Assembly: GCA_019459505.1 (NCBI GenBank)
Contig: JAIBEV010000132.1
Span: 62,001-126,000, forward strand
Direction of reading: 5' to 3'
Length of the DNA: 64,000 nucleotides
Source: Candidatus Paracaedibacteraceae bacterium
GTDB lineage: Bacteria > Pseudomonadota > Alphaproteobacteria > Paracaedibacterales > Paracaedibacteraceae
The notes beneath the pieces are model-generated. The model made no database searches. It was not told where the DNA came from and saw nothing but the letters and a program-made list of their open reading frames with translations. Positions 28,052-37,356 of this stretch are shown here, piece by piece. The position numbers and the translations under genes are program-made. Each line of letters begins with the position of its first letter. The stretch's first letter is position 1.

Positions 28052-28651
28052 ATGAGTAAGAAAACTGTCACTCAATTGATCGAAGAATACATTTATATCC
28101 ATCAGGCTTCCCATATTTCCGTGGAAGGTCTCATTCAATCCTTGAGGGAGAGAGGATATGGGTTACTGCTGCTACTTTTGGCCTTACCCAATGTACTTTT
28201 ACTAACGTCTATTCCTGGAACCTCAACTTTTTTCGGCATCCCAATTTGTTTAATTGCTTTTCAACTGATCATGAATCGTCCTCAACCTTGGCTACCTGAT
28301 CGTATCCGCCATCGTTACATTGAGCGCGAAACTCTTCTGACTATTTTAAGAAAAGCTTCTCCCTATTTACTAAAAATTGAACATTATGTGCGTCCACGAT
28401 GGATGAGAATGACCCATAAGAGAATGGAACAGCTGATGGGGTTCTTTATTTTGGCATTAGGGATTATTATTGCCTTACCCATTCCATTTGGCAATTTCTT
28501 AGGGGGCGTGGGAGTAGCCATTTTCAGCCTTGCCCTTATTGAAAAAGATGGAGTCTTTGCCCTAGTGGGAATGGTATTGACACTCTTAATTAGTTTCGTT
28601 ATTTTCAAAGTCGCAGGCAGCATTATTGTTTTTTTAGAATCTATCTTTTAG
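28052..28651 (+). CDS. ExoD-family exopolysaccharide-synthesis protein
   Basis: A 199-residue membrane protein of the ExoD family. It shows the conserved core with IPGTSTFFGIPICLIAFQLI, PWLPDRIRHR and the HYVRPRW motif, then two to three further membrane helices. An upstream in-frame TTG lies inside the purine-rich ribosome-binding site (GGAGA), so the ATG at 28052 is chosen. ExoD affects exopolysaccharide and stress tolerance in rhizobia, but its molecular activity is not known. It is followed by a TPP riboswitch, so the next gene is a separate transcript. Confidence 0.82.
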   Translation: MSKKTVTQLIEEYIYIHQASHISVEGLIQSLRERGYGLLLLLLALPNVLLLTSIPGTSTFFGIPICLIAFQLIMNRPQPWLPDRIRHRYIERETLLTILRKASPYLLKIEHYVRPRWMRMTHKRMEQLMGFFILALGIIIALPIPFGNFLGGVGVAIFSLALIEKDGVFALVGMVLTLLISFVIFKVAGSIIVFLESIF

Positions 28652-28684
28652 AAAGATGCATAACGCCTGCATGATATATTTTAA

Positions 28685-28768
28685 ACCAGGGGTGCCTTCG
28701 GGCTGAGAAAGGTTATAAAAAACCTTAACCCTTTGAACCTGATTCGGTTAATACCGACGGAGGGAGGT
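28685..28768 (+). promoter_or_regulatory. TPP riboswitch (THI element)
   Basis: The conserved THI-box parts are in order: GGGGTGCC, GGCTGAGA, ACCCTTTGAACCTGAT, GGTTAATACCG and CGGAGGGA. The downstream SD sequence AGGGAGG (28761-28767) is part of the 3' side, and the ATG follows at 28775. Thiamine diphosphate would be expected to sequester the SD and block translation. Confidence 0.95.
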
Positions 28769-28774
28769 CACCTA

Positions 28775-29989
28775 ATGCAACGCATTTTAACGCTTTTAAA
28801 AAAACCTCAATCACGCTTGGCCATTTTTGGCACAGCTCTAGAATATTATGATTATACTTTATATGGGTTCTGCGCTGGCCTGTTAGCACAGCATTTATTC
28901 CCAAGCTTGGCTAATGAGAGTGCTCTGCTCTATACCTATCTTTTATTTTGTGCAGGCTCCATCGCAAAACCCTTAGGAGCTCTGATTTTTGGCTGGCTTG
29001 GTGATTTGTACGGTCGGCGTCTTGCCTTGCGGTTGAGCATGCTCGGCATTGTGCTCCCCACCCTTATTATTACCGCCTTACCATCAGGACTTGATAGCAC
29101 CCTTGCCATGATTATTGTTTTGTTTGCCCGCGTATTGCAGGGAATATTTATTGCCGGTGAGAGTGATGGCGTTCGAATCCGGTTATATGAATCAAATCCA
29201 ACCTACTATCCCTTTGTTAAGAATGTTATTGTCAGCTTGTCCTGTTATATCGGTATCTTTTTAGCTTCTCAAGGAGCTTTTATTGCTAAACAATTTCCCA
29301 ATTATTGGCGACTCCCTTTCTTATGGGGAGGTATTTTAGGCTTATTACTTCTCAAGGCTAGACGTCACCTTACTGAATCTCCCCACTTTCAGCGAGCTGA
29401 AACTTTCTGGATTAAACCTGATTACCGAGGCTTATTGTCTGTCATTATGATCTGTGGAGCGGTTGGCGGAACTTATCACTTATTTTTCGTCTACCAACCC
29501 ACCTATTGGACTTCTATCCTTTCCATTATGACAGCTGGGCAGGCTCAATCTCTTATCAGCCTTTGCCTGGGCTTGTATTGCCCCGGTCTTTTAATAGCTG
29601 CTTTTCTTAGTGAGCGCTATAAAGGAGAAGTGGTCTTCATTAGTGGTACCTTATTAGTCTTCCTGCTTACCCCTTTTCTATGGCTTATCCCCTCTCCCAA
29701 TCTACTTCTTTTATGTAGTTTAAGCCTTTGCTTATCCTTGATGCACGCGCCAGGGTATGTCTTACTCATGCAGCAATTCCCAATGGTTTCTCGTTACCGT
29801 CACATGAGTGTCGGTCATTCTTTAGGGTCACTGCTGATGTCGGGTACAGCTCCCCTTATTGCAACTTATTGTTGGCAGAAATGGCATACCCCTTTTAGTT
29901 TAGTCTATCACTTAATGATTCTTATGGGTATTGGCGTACTGGGGATGATTATTGGACCGATGTCAAAACCTACTAGGGATTATAAATAA
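28775..29989 (+). CDS. MFS (MHS-like) transporter under TPP riboswitch control; candidate thiamine transporter
   Basis: A 404-residue protein with about 12 membrane segments. The N-terminus resembles metabolite:H+ symporters (FGTALEYYDYTLYGFCAG) and carries the loop motif GWLGDLYGRR. A frame extending to 28733 lies within the riboswitch and is not used. The start at 28775 has SD AGGGAGG from the riboswitch. Because only TPP control is visible, uptake of thiamine, TPP or a precursor is the simplest inference. The protein family alone does not show the substrate. Its 3' end overlaps the convergent HlyD gene by 17 bases. Confidence 0.85.
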   Translation: MQRILTLLKKPQSRLAIFGTALEYYDYTLYGFCAGLLAQHLFPSLANESALLYTYLLFCAGSIAKPLGALIFGWLGDLYGRRLALRLSMLGIVLPTLIITALPSGLDSTLAMIIVLFARVLQGIFIAGESDGVRIRLYESNPTYYPFVKNVIVSLSCYIGIFLASQGAFIAKQFPNYWRLPFLWGGILGLLLLKARRHLTESPHFQRAETFWIKPDYRGLLSVIMICGAVGGTYHLFFVYQPTYWTSILSIMTAGQAQSLISLCLGLYCPGLLIAAFLSERYKGEVVFISGTLLVFLLTPFLWLIPSPNLLLLCSLSLCLSLMHAPGYVLLMQQFPMVSRYRHMSVGHSLGSLLMSGTAPLIATYCWQKWHTPFSLVYHLMILMGIGVLGMIIGPMSKPTRDYK

Positions 29990-31304
29990 GGTGAGCTATA
30001 TACTGCAGGACTGTTTTTTCACCACTCTGAATATCGGCCGTGACAGCCATACCAGGAATCAATTGATTATAATGCAGATCAGTGTCTAAAGAGTTTTTTG
30101 CCACTTTAACCATAACTTTGTGATAAGGCTGATTTTTTTCTCCCATGAAGGGATTTTCAGCAATATTACTTATGGTGCCTTCCACTGAACCATTGAGCTG
30201 AGCCTCTAGACCAGCAACCTGTAGTCGAACAACCTGCCCCACCTTTATGTCTTTCATTTCAGCGGGGGTAACTTTTACCTCGGCTTCTAGGTTATCAAGT
30301 GGAACTATTTGGAGAATCTGCTGACCTGATTGAACTTTTTCACCCACCTTTAGCGCCTTAAGATTTTGAATCATTCCTGTAATAGGAGCCTTAATTGTTA
30401 AATGGGTAAGATGATCTTGAAAGCGCTTTTTTTGTTCGTTAAGGGTGGCTAACTCGGTTGTCACTTCCTCCATTTCTTTTAAAGCAGCTTGGCGCAGATC
30501 TGTGTCAAGTTTGACAATTCGCCCCTCTCCTTCAGTAATCTGCTGACGATTTTCTTGGGATTGATTAATTAAAGCATTCAATTCTTTACGGAGTTTTGAG
30601 AGATTACTCTCTGCATGACGATAATTTGCTGCTGTTCCAAGCTTTTTTTCAAAAAGTTTCTTGGCCGCATCTCGTTGCTGTTCAGCTATTTCCATTTGAT
30701 GCCGTATATCGTGTTCCTGACCTAAGGTAAGAGCTAATTGTGCCCGTCGTTGCTCTATCTGATTCATAATGTTTAAATGCTGTTCTTCACGATTACGAAT
30801 TTGCATATCATAAATGGATTTATGATCTGCAACAATTTTGGCCATCGAATTGGGGTATTGAGTTAAATCAAAGTTTTGGTTTAACCCAAAAGCTCGAAGC
30901 CTGTCCGCTTTAATCTGCAGCAATTGCTCCTTTATTTTTAAAGCCTCAAAATCAGATTTTATAGCCTGGGGATCGAGAGTGATAAGAATTTGATCTTCCT
31001 TAATCACATCCCCTTCACGGACATTGAATTCTGTGATGATACCCCCTTCGAGAGAATGGATAACCTTGAAGTTATCAGCCGCAACAATCTTACCCTGACT
31101 ATTAATGGTTTGGTCAAGAGGCGTTATTGCAGCCCATCCCACAAAAGCTGACAGAAGAGCTATTATGGATAGAATTGTTAGCTGAGATAAGCGGGGGGCT
31201 CGGCTTTCTTCCAGAAGGATCGACTGTTTCAAAGTGGGTAATTGACGACTTACTTCATGGAGAGAGACGGGTATTAAAGTTGCTGTTTGGGTTGTTTCTG
31301 TCAT
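29973..31304 (-). CDS. HlyD-family type I secretion periplasmic adaptor
   Basis: A 443-residue membrane fusion protein. A single N-terminal membrane helix (about 43-62) is followed by the lipoyl/barrel-sandwich half (KVIHSLEGGIITEFNVREGDVI), a long alpha-hairpin with coiled coil (about 150-290), the second lipoyl half (IKAPITGMIQNLKALKVGEKV) and the beta-barrel region. It is the third gene of the secretion operon and overlaps the upstream ABC gene by four bases (ATGA). A TolC-like outer-membrane partner is not in the window. Confidence 0.93.
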   Translation of the reverse strand: MTETTQTATLIPVSLHEVSRQLPTLKQSILLEESRAPRLSQLTILSIIALLSAFVGWAAITPLDQTINSQGKIVAADNFKVIHSLEGGIITEFNVREGDVIKEDQILITLDPQAIKSDFEALKIKEQLLQIKADRLRAFGLNQNFDLTQYPNSMAKIVADHKSIYDMQIRNREEQHLNIMNQIEQRRAQLALTLGQEHDIRHQMEIAEQQRDAAKKLFEKKLGTAANYRHAESNLSKLRKELNALINQSQENRQQITEGEGRIVKLDTDLRQAALKEMEEVTTELATLNEQKKRFQDHLTHLTIKAPITGMIQNLKALKVGEKVQSGQQILQIVPLDNLEAEVKVTPAEMKDIKVGQVVRLQVAGLEAQLNGSVEGTISNIAENPFMGEKNQPYHKVMVKVAKNSLDTDLHYNQLIPGMAVTADIQSGEKTVLQYIAHLIYNP

Positions 31305-33367
31305 GCTGCATTCCCTGCAAGAATGTTGAGAATTTGCTCTCGTGGACCGAATAATCGCATTATCCCCTGATTAAGAACCAGGATACGATCGGCAAGATTA
31401 ATAATACTTGGACGATGAGTCACAATAATAACTGTCTTTTTTCCTTTAAGATTTTGAATTGTGTTCTTAAAAATAGCATCACTTTTAAAATCAATGTTGC
31501 CCGCTGGTTCATCAAAAATCAGAATATTACTATCACGAATTAAAGCGCGTGCTAAATTCAATTTTTGTAAGAATCCAGCTGAATAGGTTTGCTGATACTG
31601 TTCAGATAACCCCGTATGAATGCCGTGTGGCAGCTTTTGTATTTCTTCCATCAATCCAATTTGCTCAAAAGCCTGCAAGATTTCCTTATCAGTTGCCTCG
31701 GGTTGTGCTAAACGCATATTTTGCGCAATTGTACCCACAAAAAACTGTGGCACACTGGGCGCATAGCCAATTAGCTTTCGATAAGTCATCGGATCAAGCG
31801 TATTAATATTGACCCCATCCAACTTGATTTCGCCACTCAGCGGCTGTTGTAATTGCATCAACAATCGAACAAAAGTCGATTTACCCGAAGCATTTTGGCC
31901 AATTATAGCAATAATTTCACCTGGCTTTGCTTCCATGTGCACCCCCTGTAATGCCATTTTTGATTGTTCTGAATAACGGCAATACACATCATCAACACTT
32001 AAATGGCCTTGTGGCTTAATTATCGATTGTAGGGCAGGCATTCCTTCAACAGACTCAGACATTAACTGATTTATTTTAGAGACAGTTTCATGCAATAAAG
32101 GCAGACTATGGACTTGTCCAACCAAACTATATAAGGACCAAAAAATTTGACCCATCAGCACGCTGACGGCCATCAGCGCGCCAACCGTCAAATCCCCTTG
32201 TTTAATCTGTTGAATGCCCCAACAAATTGTAAAAACACCAGCACCTTTTAAAATACTTAAACTCCAGGTGGATAATTGAGCAATTTTATCACTTAAAGCA
32301 CGATCCTGGACGACAGCATCACTTAAATGGGCACGAGAGCGCTCACTCCAAACGTACCCAGCGGCAAGGTTGCGAAGAGTCTCTAGATTTAACTGGGTTT
32401 CATTCATAAAATTACTTGATATTTTATGGGCTGCCACCGCTTTTGCAGTTAAAGAATTCAGTCTGCCATAGTAAACTTTCACAAGAGTTAAAAGCAGACC
32501 CATCGCCAAGAGAGGGATAATAACAAGCTTTTGACCAATCATAGCCATGATAATCATTGCTAAAATAATGGCAGGAAGCTCAATCAAGACGCCGATAAGA
32601 GATGCAGGAATCATTAGACGACCTTGATCCAATTGCCGCAATTTTAACATGTGGTCACCGATTGATCCTTCTTTCACCTGAGAAGGCGACAACAACAATA
32701 ATTGTCGGTCGATATTATTATTTACTAAAACAGTTAACCGAGCCACTAAATAGGACAAATATCGGTTTTTGATATGGGCAAATAAGGCCATACTCAGGAA
32801 AATAAGACCTAACCCTCCTACACAATAAGGCACTATTTTCTCTGACTGAGTCAGCATGACCTTATCATACATAAACTGAACAAATAACGGAACCGTCAGT
32901 GTCCCTAGCCCCCCTAAAAGGGCCATGAAAACTGGCTGCCACAGATCTGCTGTTAATCGATCAAATAAACGATGAACCCAAGACTTGAGGGATACGTCAG
33001 GATGTAAATCTTTGATAAAGTTATAGCGAACACCCTTGAGCTTTTTAGTTACCAGAATGGCTGCTTTCTCTCCATTCCTGCAATCAATATAAAGAAAATC
33101 TTTTTCAGTACGTTCATAAATAACCCAAAACACCCCTTTAGCCTCATTAATAAATAAGGTGGGCAGGAAACTCCGCGAAAGTTTTGATAGTTTTACTGTC
33201 TTGCTGTAGCAGGTGTATCCCAGATTGACAAAAATATTCTTAAGGTCAACTAAATCAATTTCAGTTACATCATGGGGTACCGCTTCAAAGAGGCGTCGAG
33301 AAGCTCCCTGCCAACCTAAAGTTCTCAATAAAGGTTTTAGGCAGTTTATATAATTAAAACTTGTCAT
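31301..33367 (-). CDS. Type I secretion ABC transporter with C39-like domain
   Basis: A 688-residue half-transporter. Residues 1-125 resemble a C39-like domain lacking the catalytic Cys, as in HlyB-type exporters that bind but do not cleave their substrate. Membrane domain about 140-430, ATPase after 455. Walker A is GQNASGKS (490-497) and Walker B ILIFDE (615-620). The signature reads YSAGFLQ (595-601) rather than LSGGQ. It starts one base after the preceding ABC gene. The two probably form a heterodimer together with the HlyD adaptor. Confidence 0.9.
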   Translation of the reverse strand: MTSFNYINCLKPLLRTLGWQGASRRLFEAVPHDVTEIDLVDLKNIFVNLGYTCYSKTVKLSKLSRSFLPTLFINEAKGVFWVIYERTEKDFLYIDCRNGEKAAILVTKKLKGVRYNFIKDLHPDVSLKSWVHRLFDRLTADLWQPVFMALLGGLGTLTVPLFVQFMYDKVMLTQSEKIVPYCVGGLGLIFLSMALFAHIKNRYLSYLVARLTVLVNNNIDRQLLLLSPSQVKEGSIGDHMLKLRQLDQGRLMIPASLIGVLIELPAIILAMIIMAMIGQKLVIIPLLAMGLLLTLVKVYYGRLNSLTAKAVAAHKISSNFMNETQLNLETLRNLAAGYVWSERSRAHLSDAVVQDRALSDKIAQLSTWSLSILKGAGVFTICWGIQQIKQGDLTVGALMAVSVLMGQIFWSLYSLVGQVHSLPLLHETVSKINQLMSESVEGMPALQSIIKPQGHLSVDDVYCRYSEQSKMALQGVHMEAKPGEIIAIIGQNASGKSTFVRLLMQLQQPLSGEIKLDGVNINTLDPMTYRKLIGYAPSVPQFFVGTIAQNMRLAQPEATDKEILQAFEQIGLMEEIQKLPHGIHTGLSEQYQQTYSAGFLQKLNLARALIRDSNILIFDEPAGNIDFKSDAIFKNTIQNLKGKKTVIIVTHRPSIINLADRILVLNQGIMRLFGPREQILNILAGNAA

Positions 33368-33368
33368 C

Positions 33369-35063
33369 CTACCCCACCTTTGCTGTAGTCGTTGCCGTCT
33401 TAAAAGACCTTAACGTCGACTTAACATTCATACTGGGAACAAGCGTTCCATTCACAAGGTCATAGGACTCATCGGCAATTTGCTTCATGCAGGGGCGATG
33501 GGTAATAAAAATAATTGTCGACATCTCTTTCAACATCACCAATGTTTCTTTCAACTGCGCATCCCCTTCCTCATCAATAGCCGCATTCGCCTCATCGAGA
33601 ATTAAAATTTTTGGCTCATTTAAAAGAGCACGAATTAATCCAATGCGCTGTTTGATTCCATCCGGAATACTGTGAGCGCAATCCTCACTGATGGGTGTTT
33701 GATACCCAAGGGGTTGCCTCTCAACCCATGAGGCTAACCCTAAATCTTGAGAAAGTTTAATAGCTTCATCGATTAAGGGACCGACGCGAAAGAGGATCAG
33801 ATTTTCCATAAGGGTGCCAGTAAACAAAGGCGTTGAAGAAGAAACAACCATAACCTGACGCGCAAAACGTGCAGGCTCAATATCTTTTAACTCATAACCA
33901 TCCAAAGTAATTTTGCCTTGCTGGCGCTCTAAGCGATTCATAATCAACTGAACCAAAGTCGTTTTACCAGCCCCACTCGCCCCAAAAATCGTCACTAGGG
34001 TATGCGGTTGAACCGACAGATTAAGATTTGAAAGAATTGGTTTTTCGGTATTTGGATATTGAAATTCAATATTTTCTAAATGAAGTTCTCCAGTTAATTC
34101 TACCTCCTGGATGTCCGCCCTGGCCGCTGCTGGTGGGGTATTAAGATAGCTAATAAGCTTCTTATTGGCCTGCTGAAAACTTTTCACTTTGAACCAAGCC
34201 GCAAAAATTGACTGTAAAGGATGCATCATTAAACCGGTCAGAAAAATACATGCCGAGAGCGTTCCAATTGATAACTCTCCCCCTAAAACTTGATGCGTTC
34301 CGACGCAAACGACGCCTACCAGGATCGCATAAGAGATAATAGAGGTTAAATCCCTTGTCATACCCTCAATGTAATTAATTTTGTTGTCAAAAAATGCCCT
34401 TTGATACTGCAATTTTTCATAACGGCGGCCTATCAAATTCTCCATCCCTAATGTCTTGAGCGTATAATAATTCTGCCCTGTTTGCATTAAAAGGATAGAA
34501 TGTTGCTGGTCTAAAATTTTGCGTTTATTCAGGATATCGGTTAATTGTTTGCCCTGATAAATTCCCACCAATCCCAAAAGCATTATTCCTAGCAGCGGAA
34601 TGACCATTAGCACAGGTGACAGAAAACAAGCGCTTCCAGCAAATATTAAAATGAATGGTAAATCTAAAAATGCTAAGAATTGCTGACGATTTAAAAACTC
34701 CTGAATCTCACGATTTTTATTGATTAGATCCAACTGTTCAGCACGTGGTTGCTTGTCGTCAGAGAGATAAGCAGCATTCACCAGCCGATCAATTAGAGTG
34801 GCCTGCGTTTGATAGGAATAGCGCAACTTTAACCAACTTAAAATTCGAGACCGAGCATGGCGAATCATCATTTCAAGTCCCACCATTGTGGCAAGAATAA
34901 GGGTGATTAAGGTCCACAAAGAGTAAGATCGGCTGGACACCATATGATCATATAGATGGATCATCATCAATGCCATGCATAAAGCTAGCCCATTAAGCAT
35001 TGCAGTGGCAACCATGACATCCCACCGTTTCCACGGCATGGCTTTATAAGATTTTATTTCCAT
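33369..35063 (-). CDS. Type I secretion ABC transporter (second half-transporter)
   Basis: A 564-residue ABC exporter, first gene of the three-gene secretion operon. Membrane domain about 15-300. Walker A GASGAGKT (361-368), Walker B ILILDE (486-491) with the catalytic Glu491, H-loop FITHRP. The signature is SIPDGIKQR (465-473), departing from LSGGQ as in some T1SS subgroups. No C39-like domain is present. The paired, unequal architecture suggests a heterodimeric exporter. Substrate unknown; no RTX-type protein was found nearby. Confidence 0.9.
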   Translation of the reverse strand: MEIKSYKAMPWKRWDVMVATAMLNGLALCMALMMIHLYDHMVSSRSYSLWTLITLILATMVGLEMMIRHARSRILSWLKLRYSYQTQATLIDRLVNAAYLSDDKQPRAEQLDLINKNREIQEFLNRQQFLAFLDLPFILIFAGSACFLSPVLMVIPLLGIMLLGLVGIYQGKQLTDILNKRKILDQQHSILLMQTGQNYYTLKTLGMENLIGRRYEKLQYQRAFFDNKINYIEGMTRDLTSIISYAILVGVVCVGTHQVLGGELSIGTLSACIFLTGLMMHPLQSIFAAWFKVKSFQQANKKLISYLNTPPAAARADIQEVELTGELHLENIEFQYPNTEKPILSNLNLSVQPHTLVTIFGASGAGKTTLVQLIMNRLERQQGKITLDGYELKDIEPARFARQVMVVSSSTPLFTGTLMENLILFRVGPLIDEAIKLSQDLGLASWVERQPLGYQTPISEDCAHSIPDGIKQRIGLIRALLNEPKILILDEANAAIDEEGDAQLKETLVMLKEMSTIIFITHRPCMKQIADESYDLVNGTLVPSMNVKSTLRSFKTATTTAKVG

Positions 35064-35299
35064 CGCTCACTAACCTGTCTATTGATTAGAAATTATGGCT
35101 TCTCTTAAGCCCACCTTATTAAGATACCGCGACATCCTTTATTCGTCTATGGGATCATGATGTATAAACAAACAATTAAAGTTTTTTTAATTTTATTTCT
35201 ATAATTTTCAGAAAAATTAGGTTTTTTAGAGATATCTATTAAAAAAGGGTGAAGGTAAAAATGGAAATTTAAATTGATGAGAAGATAAAGATAAGTTTC

Positions 35300-35512
35300 T
35301 TAAGCAATAATATCAGGCACCATCATGGCTTCCACTTTAGCCATTTGGTCTTTCAGTGCTAATTTTTCTCGCTTTAAACGATGAATAGCCAAATCATCCC
35401 GGCCCGGGTCTTGAAATGAAGATTGAATATTGCCCTCAAGCTCTGCATGCTTCTTCTTAAGGGCTTCGAGTTTATGATGGAGAGCAACAAAGGTTTCCGG
35501 ATCAACACCCAT
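35300..35512 (-). CDS. YdcH family (DUF465) small protein
   Basis: A 70-residue helical hairpin protein. The patterns FVALHHKLEALKKKHAELE and IHRLKREKLALKDQM match the DUF465/YdcH family common in alphaproteobacteria, whose function is unknown. It lies upstream of the tRNA-Phe gene on the same strand of transcription direction. Confidence 0.85.
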   Translation of the reverse strand: MGVDPETFVALHHKLEALKKKHAELEGNIQSSFQDPGRDDLAIHRLKREKLALKDQMAKVEAMMVPDIIA

Positions 35513-35592
35513 AATAATAGCCTTTATTTGTTTGTTTTATGCACTTAGATAAAGATATGGGGCACAAGGAAAAAATCAAGATATCCTAGCCA

Positions 35593-35668
35593 TGGTGCCC
35601 GGAGCCGGATTCGAACCAGCGACACAGGGATTTTCAATCCCTTGCTCTACCAACTGAGCTATCCGGGC
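35593..35668 (-). tRNA. tRNA-Phe (GAA)
   Basis: A complete 76-nt cloverleaf on the minus strand: acceptor GCCCGGA/TCCGGGC, D arm with AGCTCAGTTGGTAGAGC, anticodon loop TTGAAAA with GAA, T arm GGTTCGAATCC, and an encoded CCA end. Confidence 0.97.
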
Positions 35669-35682
35669 ACAAGCATATAACA

Positions 35683-35711
35683 TGTATAAGGAAAAAATAA
35701 TTAACTGTCCA
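35683..35711 (-). promoter_or_regulatory. Predicted promoter of tRNA-Phe
   Basis: On the minus strand, TGGACA, a 17-base spacer and TATACA lie about 14 bases before the tRNA 5' end. This fits a sigma-70 promoter and uses the same -35 hexamer as OMP1 and OMP2. Confidence 0.6.
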
Positions 35712-35948
35712 GCTTTTTTTATAAGAAAAAAATCAAGCAAGGATGAGCACTCTAAAATTCCTCCCCTTTTAATTCAATCTGATTTTGGACTTAATCTTAG
35801 TCACGATTACCCTATTCCAATTATTGATTTTTCTGAGCCTAGCTGATCTTTCTCAAGTATCACCTGTATTTATTTGTTTCTCTTAATCAAATTTTTACAG
35901 TTTTGGTTTTATGGTAAAGGGGAGACAAGTTAATCAGGACGATCGATT

Positions 35949-36839
35949 GTGTCAGGAAAATTATCTGTTTATGGTGACAACGAAACTCAAAAGGCAGACC
36001 TTGCCTATGTCCGAGACGTTATGAACCAGCCTGTTTTGTCGCGGGCAAAAGAACTGGAACTCGCAACAGCTTGGCGTGAAAATGGCGATGAGCATGCCCT
36101 TCATGATCTTACCAAAGCTTATTCCCGCCTTGTGGTAGCAACAGCCACCCGCTTCCGTCACTATGGTCTGCCTATTGGCGATCTGATTCAAGAAGGTAAT
36201 GTTGGATTAATGCAAGCCGCTGAGCGTTTTGAACCTGAGCGCGAAGTGCGATTTTCTACGTATGCTAAATGGTGGATCCGATCTTTTATCCAAGATTATA
36301 TTTTAAAGAATTGGTCCATTGTTAGAACCGGTTCAACTTCCGCTCAAAAACAACTCTTTTTCAATCTCCGCCGCCTTAGAGCTCAATTAGCAAGTGTCAA
36401 TACCGAGCATCTTGCTCCTCAAGATCGACAAAAGATAGCTGACACACTCAAAGTGTCTGTACGGGATGTGGAAAGCATGGAAAATCGCTTAGCAGCCCAT
36501 GATTTATCCCTCAGCAACCCCATTGGCGAAGAAAGCCATGAAGATTGGATTGATACCTTGGCAGATGAAGGCCCTAGCCCAGAAATGGAGGTGTTGGAAG
36601 AATACGATCGCTCTGTACGACGTCATTGGCTAGAAGCCTCTTTACGACAGCTTGCGATTCGGGAGCGCCAAATCATTCAATGTCGCCATTTAACTGACGT
36701 TCCCTTAACTTTGGAACAAATTGGCGGCTTAATGAATATCAGTAAAGAGCGAGTACGCCAATTAGAGGCACGAGCGCTTCGGAAAATGAAACACCACTTA
36801 ACGCGCAATATTCATGATGTTAAGGATGTTCTGTGGTAG
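35949..36839 (+). CDS. rpoH: RNA polymerase heat-shock sigma factor (sigma-32)
   Basis: A 296-residue group 3/4 sigma factor. Region 2 is GDLIQEGNVGLMQAAERF...RFSTYAKWWIRSFIQ, the RpoH box QKQLFFNLRRLR follows, and region 4 has EQIGGLMNISKERVRQLEAR. It starts at GTG with AGGA eight bases upstream. The 3' end overlaps the convergent ogt gene by 20 bases. Together with hrcA further right, the cell keeps both positive and negative heat-shock control. Confidence 0.95.
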   Translation: MSGKLSVYGDNETQKADLAYVRDVMNQPVLSRAKELELATAWRENGDEHALHDLTKAYSRLVVATATRFRHYGLPIGDLIQEGNVGLMQAAERFEPEREVRFSTYAKWWIRSFIQDYILKNWSIVRTGSTSAQKQLFFNLRRLRAQLASVNTEHLAPQDRQKIADTLKVSVRDVESMENRLAAHDLSLSNPIGEESHEDWIDTLADEGPSPEMEVLEEYDRSVRRHWLEASLRQLAIRERQIIQCRHLTDVPLTLEQIGGLMNISKERVRQLEARALRKMKHHLTRNIHDVKDVLW

Positions 36840-37284
36840 AGGCTGCAGATGTTTCTATAGCAAGCCATTGTTGCTTTAAGTCAATCCCCCAGCCAAAGCC
36901 GCCAATCTTACCATATTTGGCTAAGACTCGATGGCAGGGAATAATAATGCCAATTGGATTGGCTCCCAGGGCTGAACCCACCGCGCGCACAGCCTTTGAA
37001 TGGCCAATTTTATGGGCAATATCACTATAAGACAATGTTTGCCCAGCCGGGATAGTCAATATGGCCCGCCATACTTTTTCTTGAAATTCGGTGCCCACTA
37101 CAATCAATTCTTGAAAGATCGGAAGATTTGTTTCAGACAAACTCGTCGAGGGCCTCAATCTATGCAAAATATTGCCCGTATACTCCGCCTCCATTGTCCC
37201 ATAAGGAGCAAAGTTAAAGAGGGCGCGTTGCCGAGTGGGAAAGCGTTGCTCAAAATTTTTTCTATTGATAATGGTCAATTTCAT
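36820..37284 (-). CDS. ogt: Methylated-DNA–protein-cysteine methyltransferase
   Basis: A 154-residue suicide repair enzyme that removes alkyl groups from O6-guanine. The active-site motif is IIPCHRVL; RAVGSALGANP is the preceding family motif and IPAGQTLSYSDIA the DNA-binding wing. The frame extends upstream to 37473, but the ATG at 37284 gives the normal N-terminus. Its 3' end overlaps rpoH. Confidence 0.93.
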   Translation of the reverse strand: MKLTIINRKNFEQRFPTRQRALFNFAPYGTMEAEYTGNILHRLRPSTSLSETNLPIFQELIVVGTEFQEKVWRAILTIPAGQTLSYSDIAHKIGHSKAVRAVGSALGANPIGIIIPCHRVLAKYGKIGGFGWGIDLKQQWLAIETSAASTTEHP

Positions 37285-37356
37285 AAGATTCAATTTTACC
37301 AAAATTATTTTTTTTGCTAAGGTTAGGTCAAGTTGGCGTAAAATGAGTTGTCCTTT

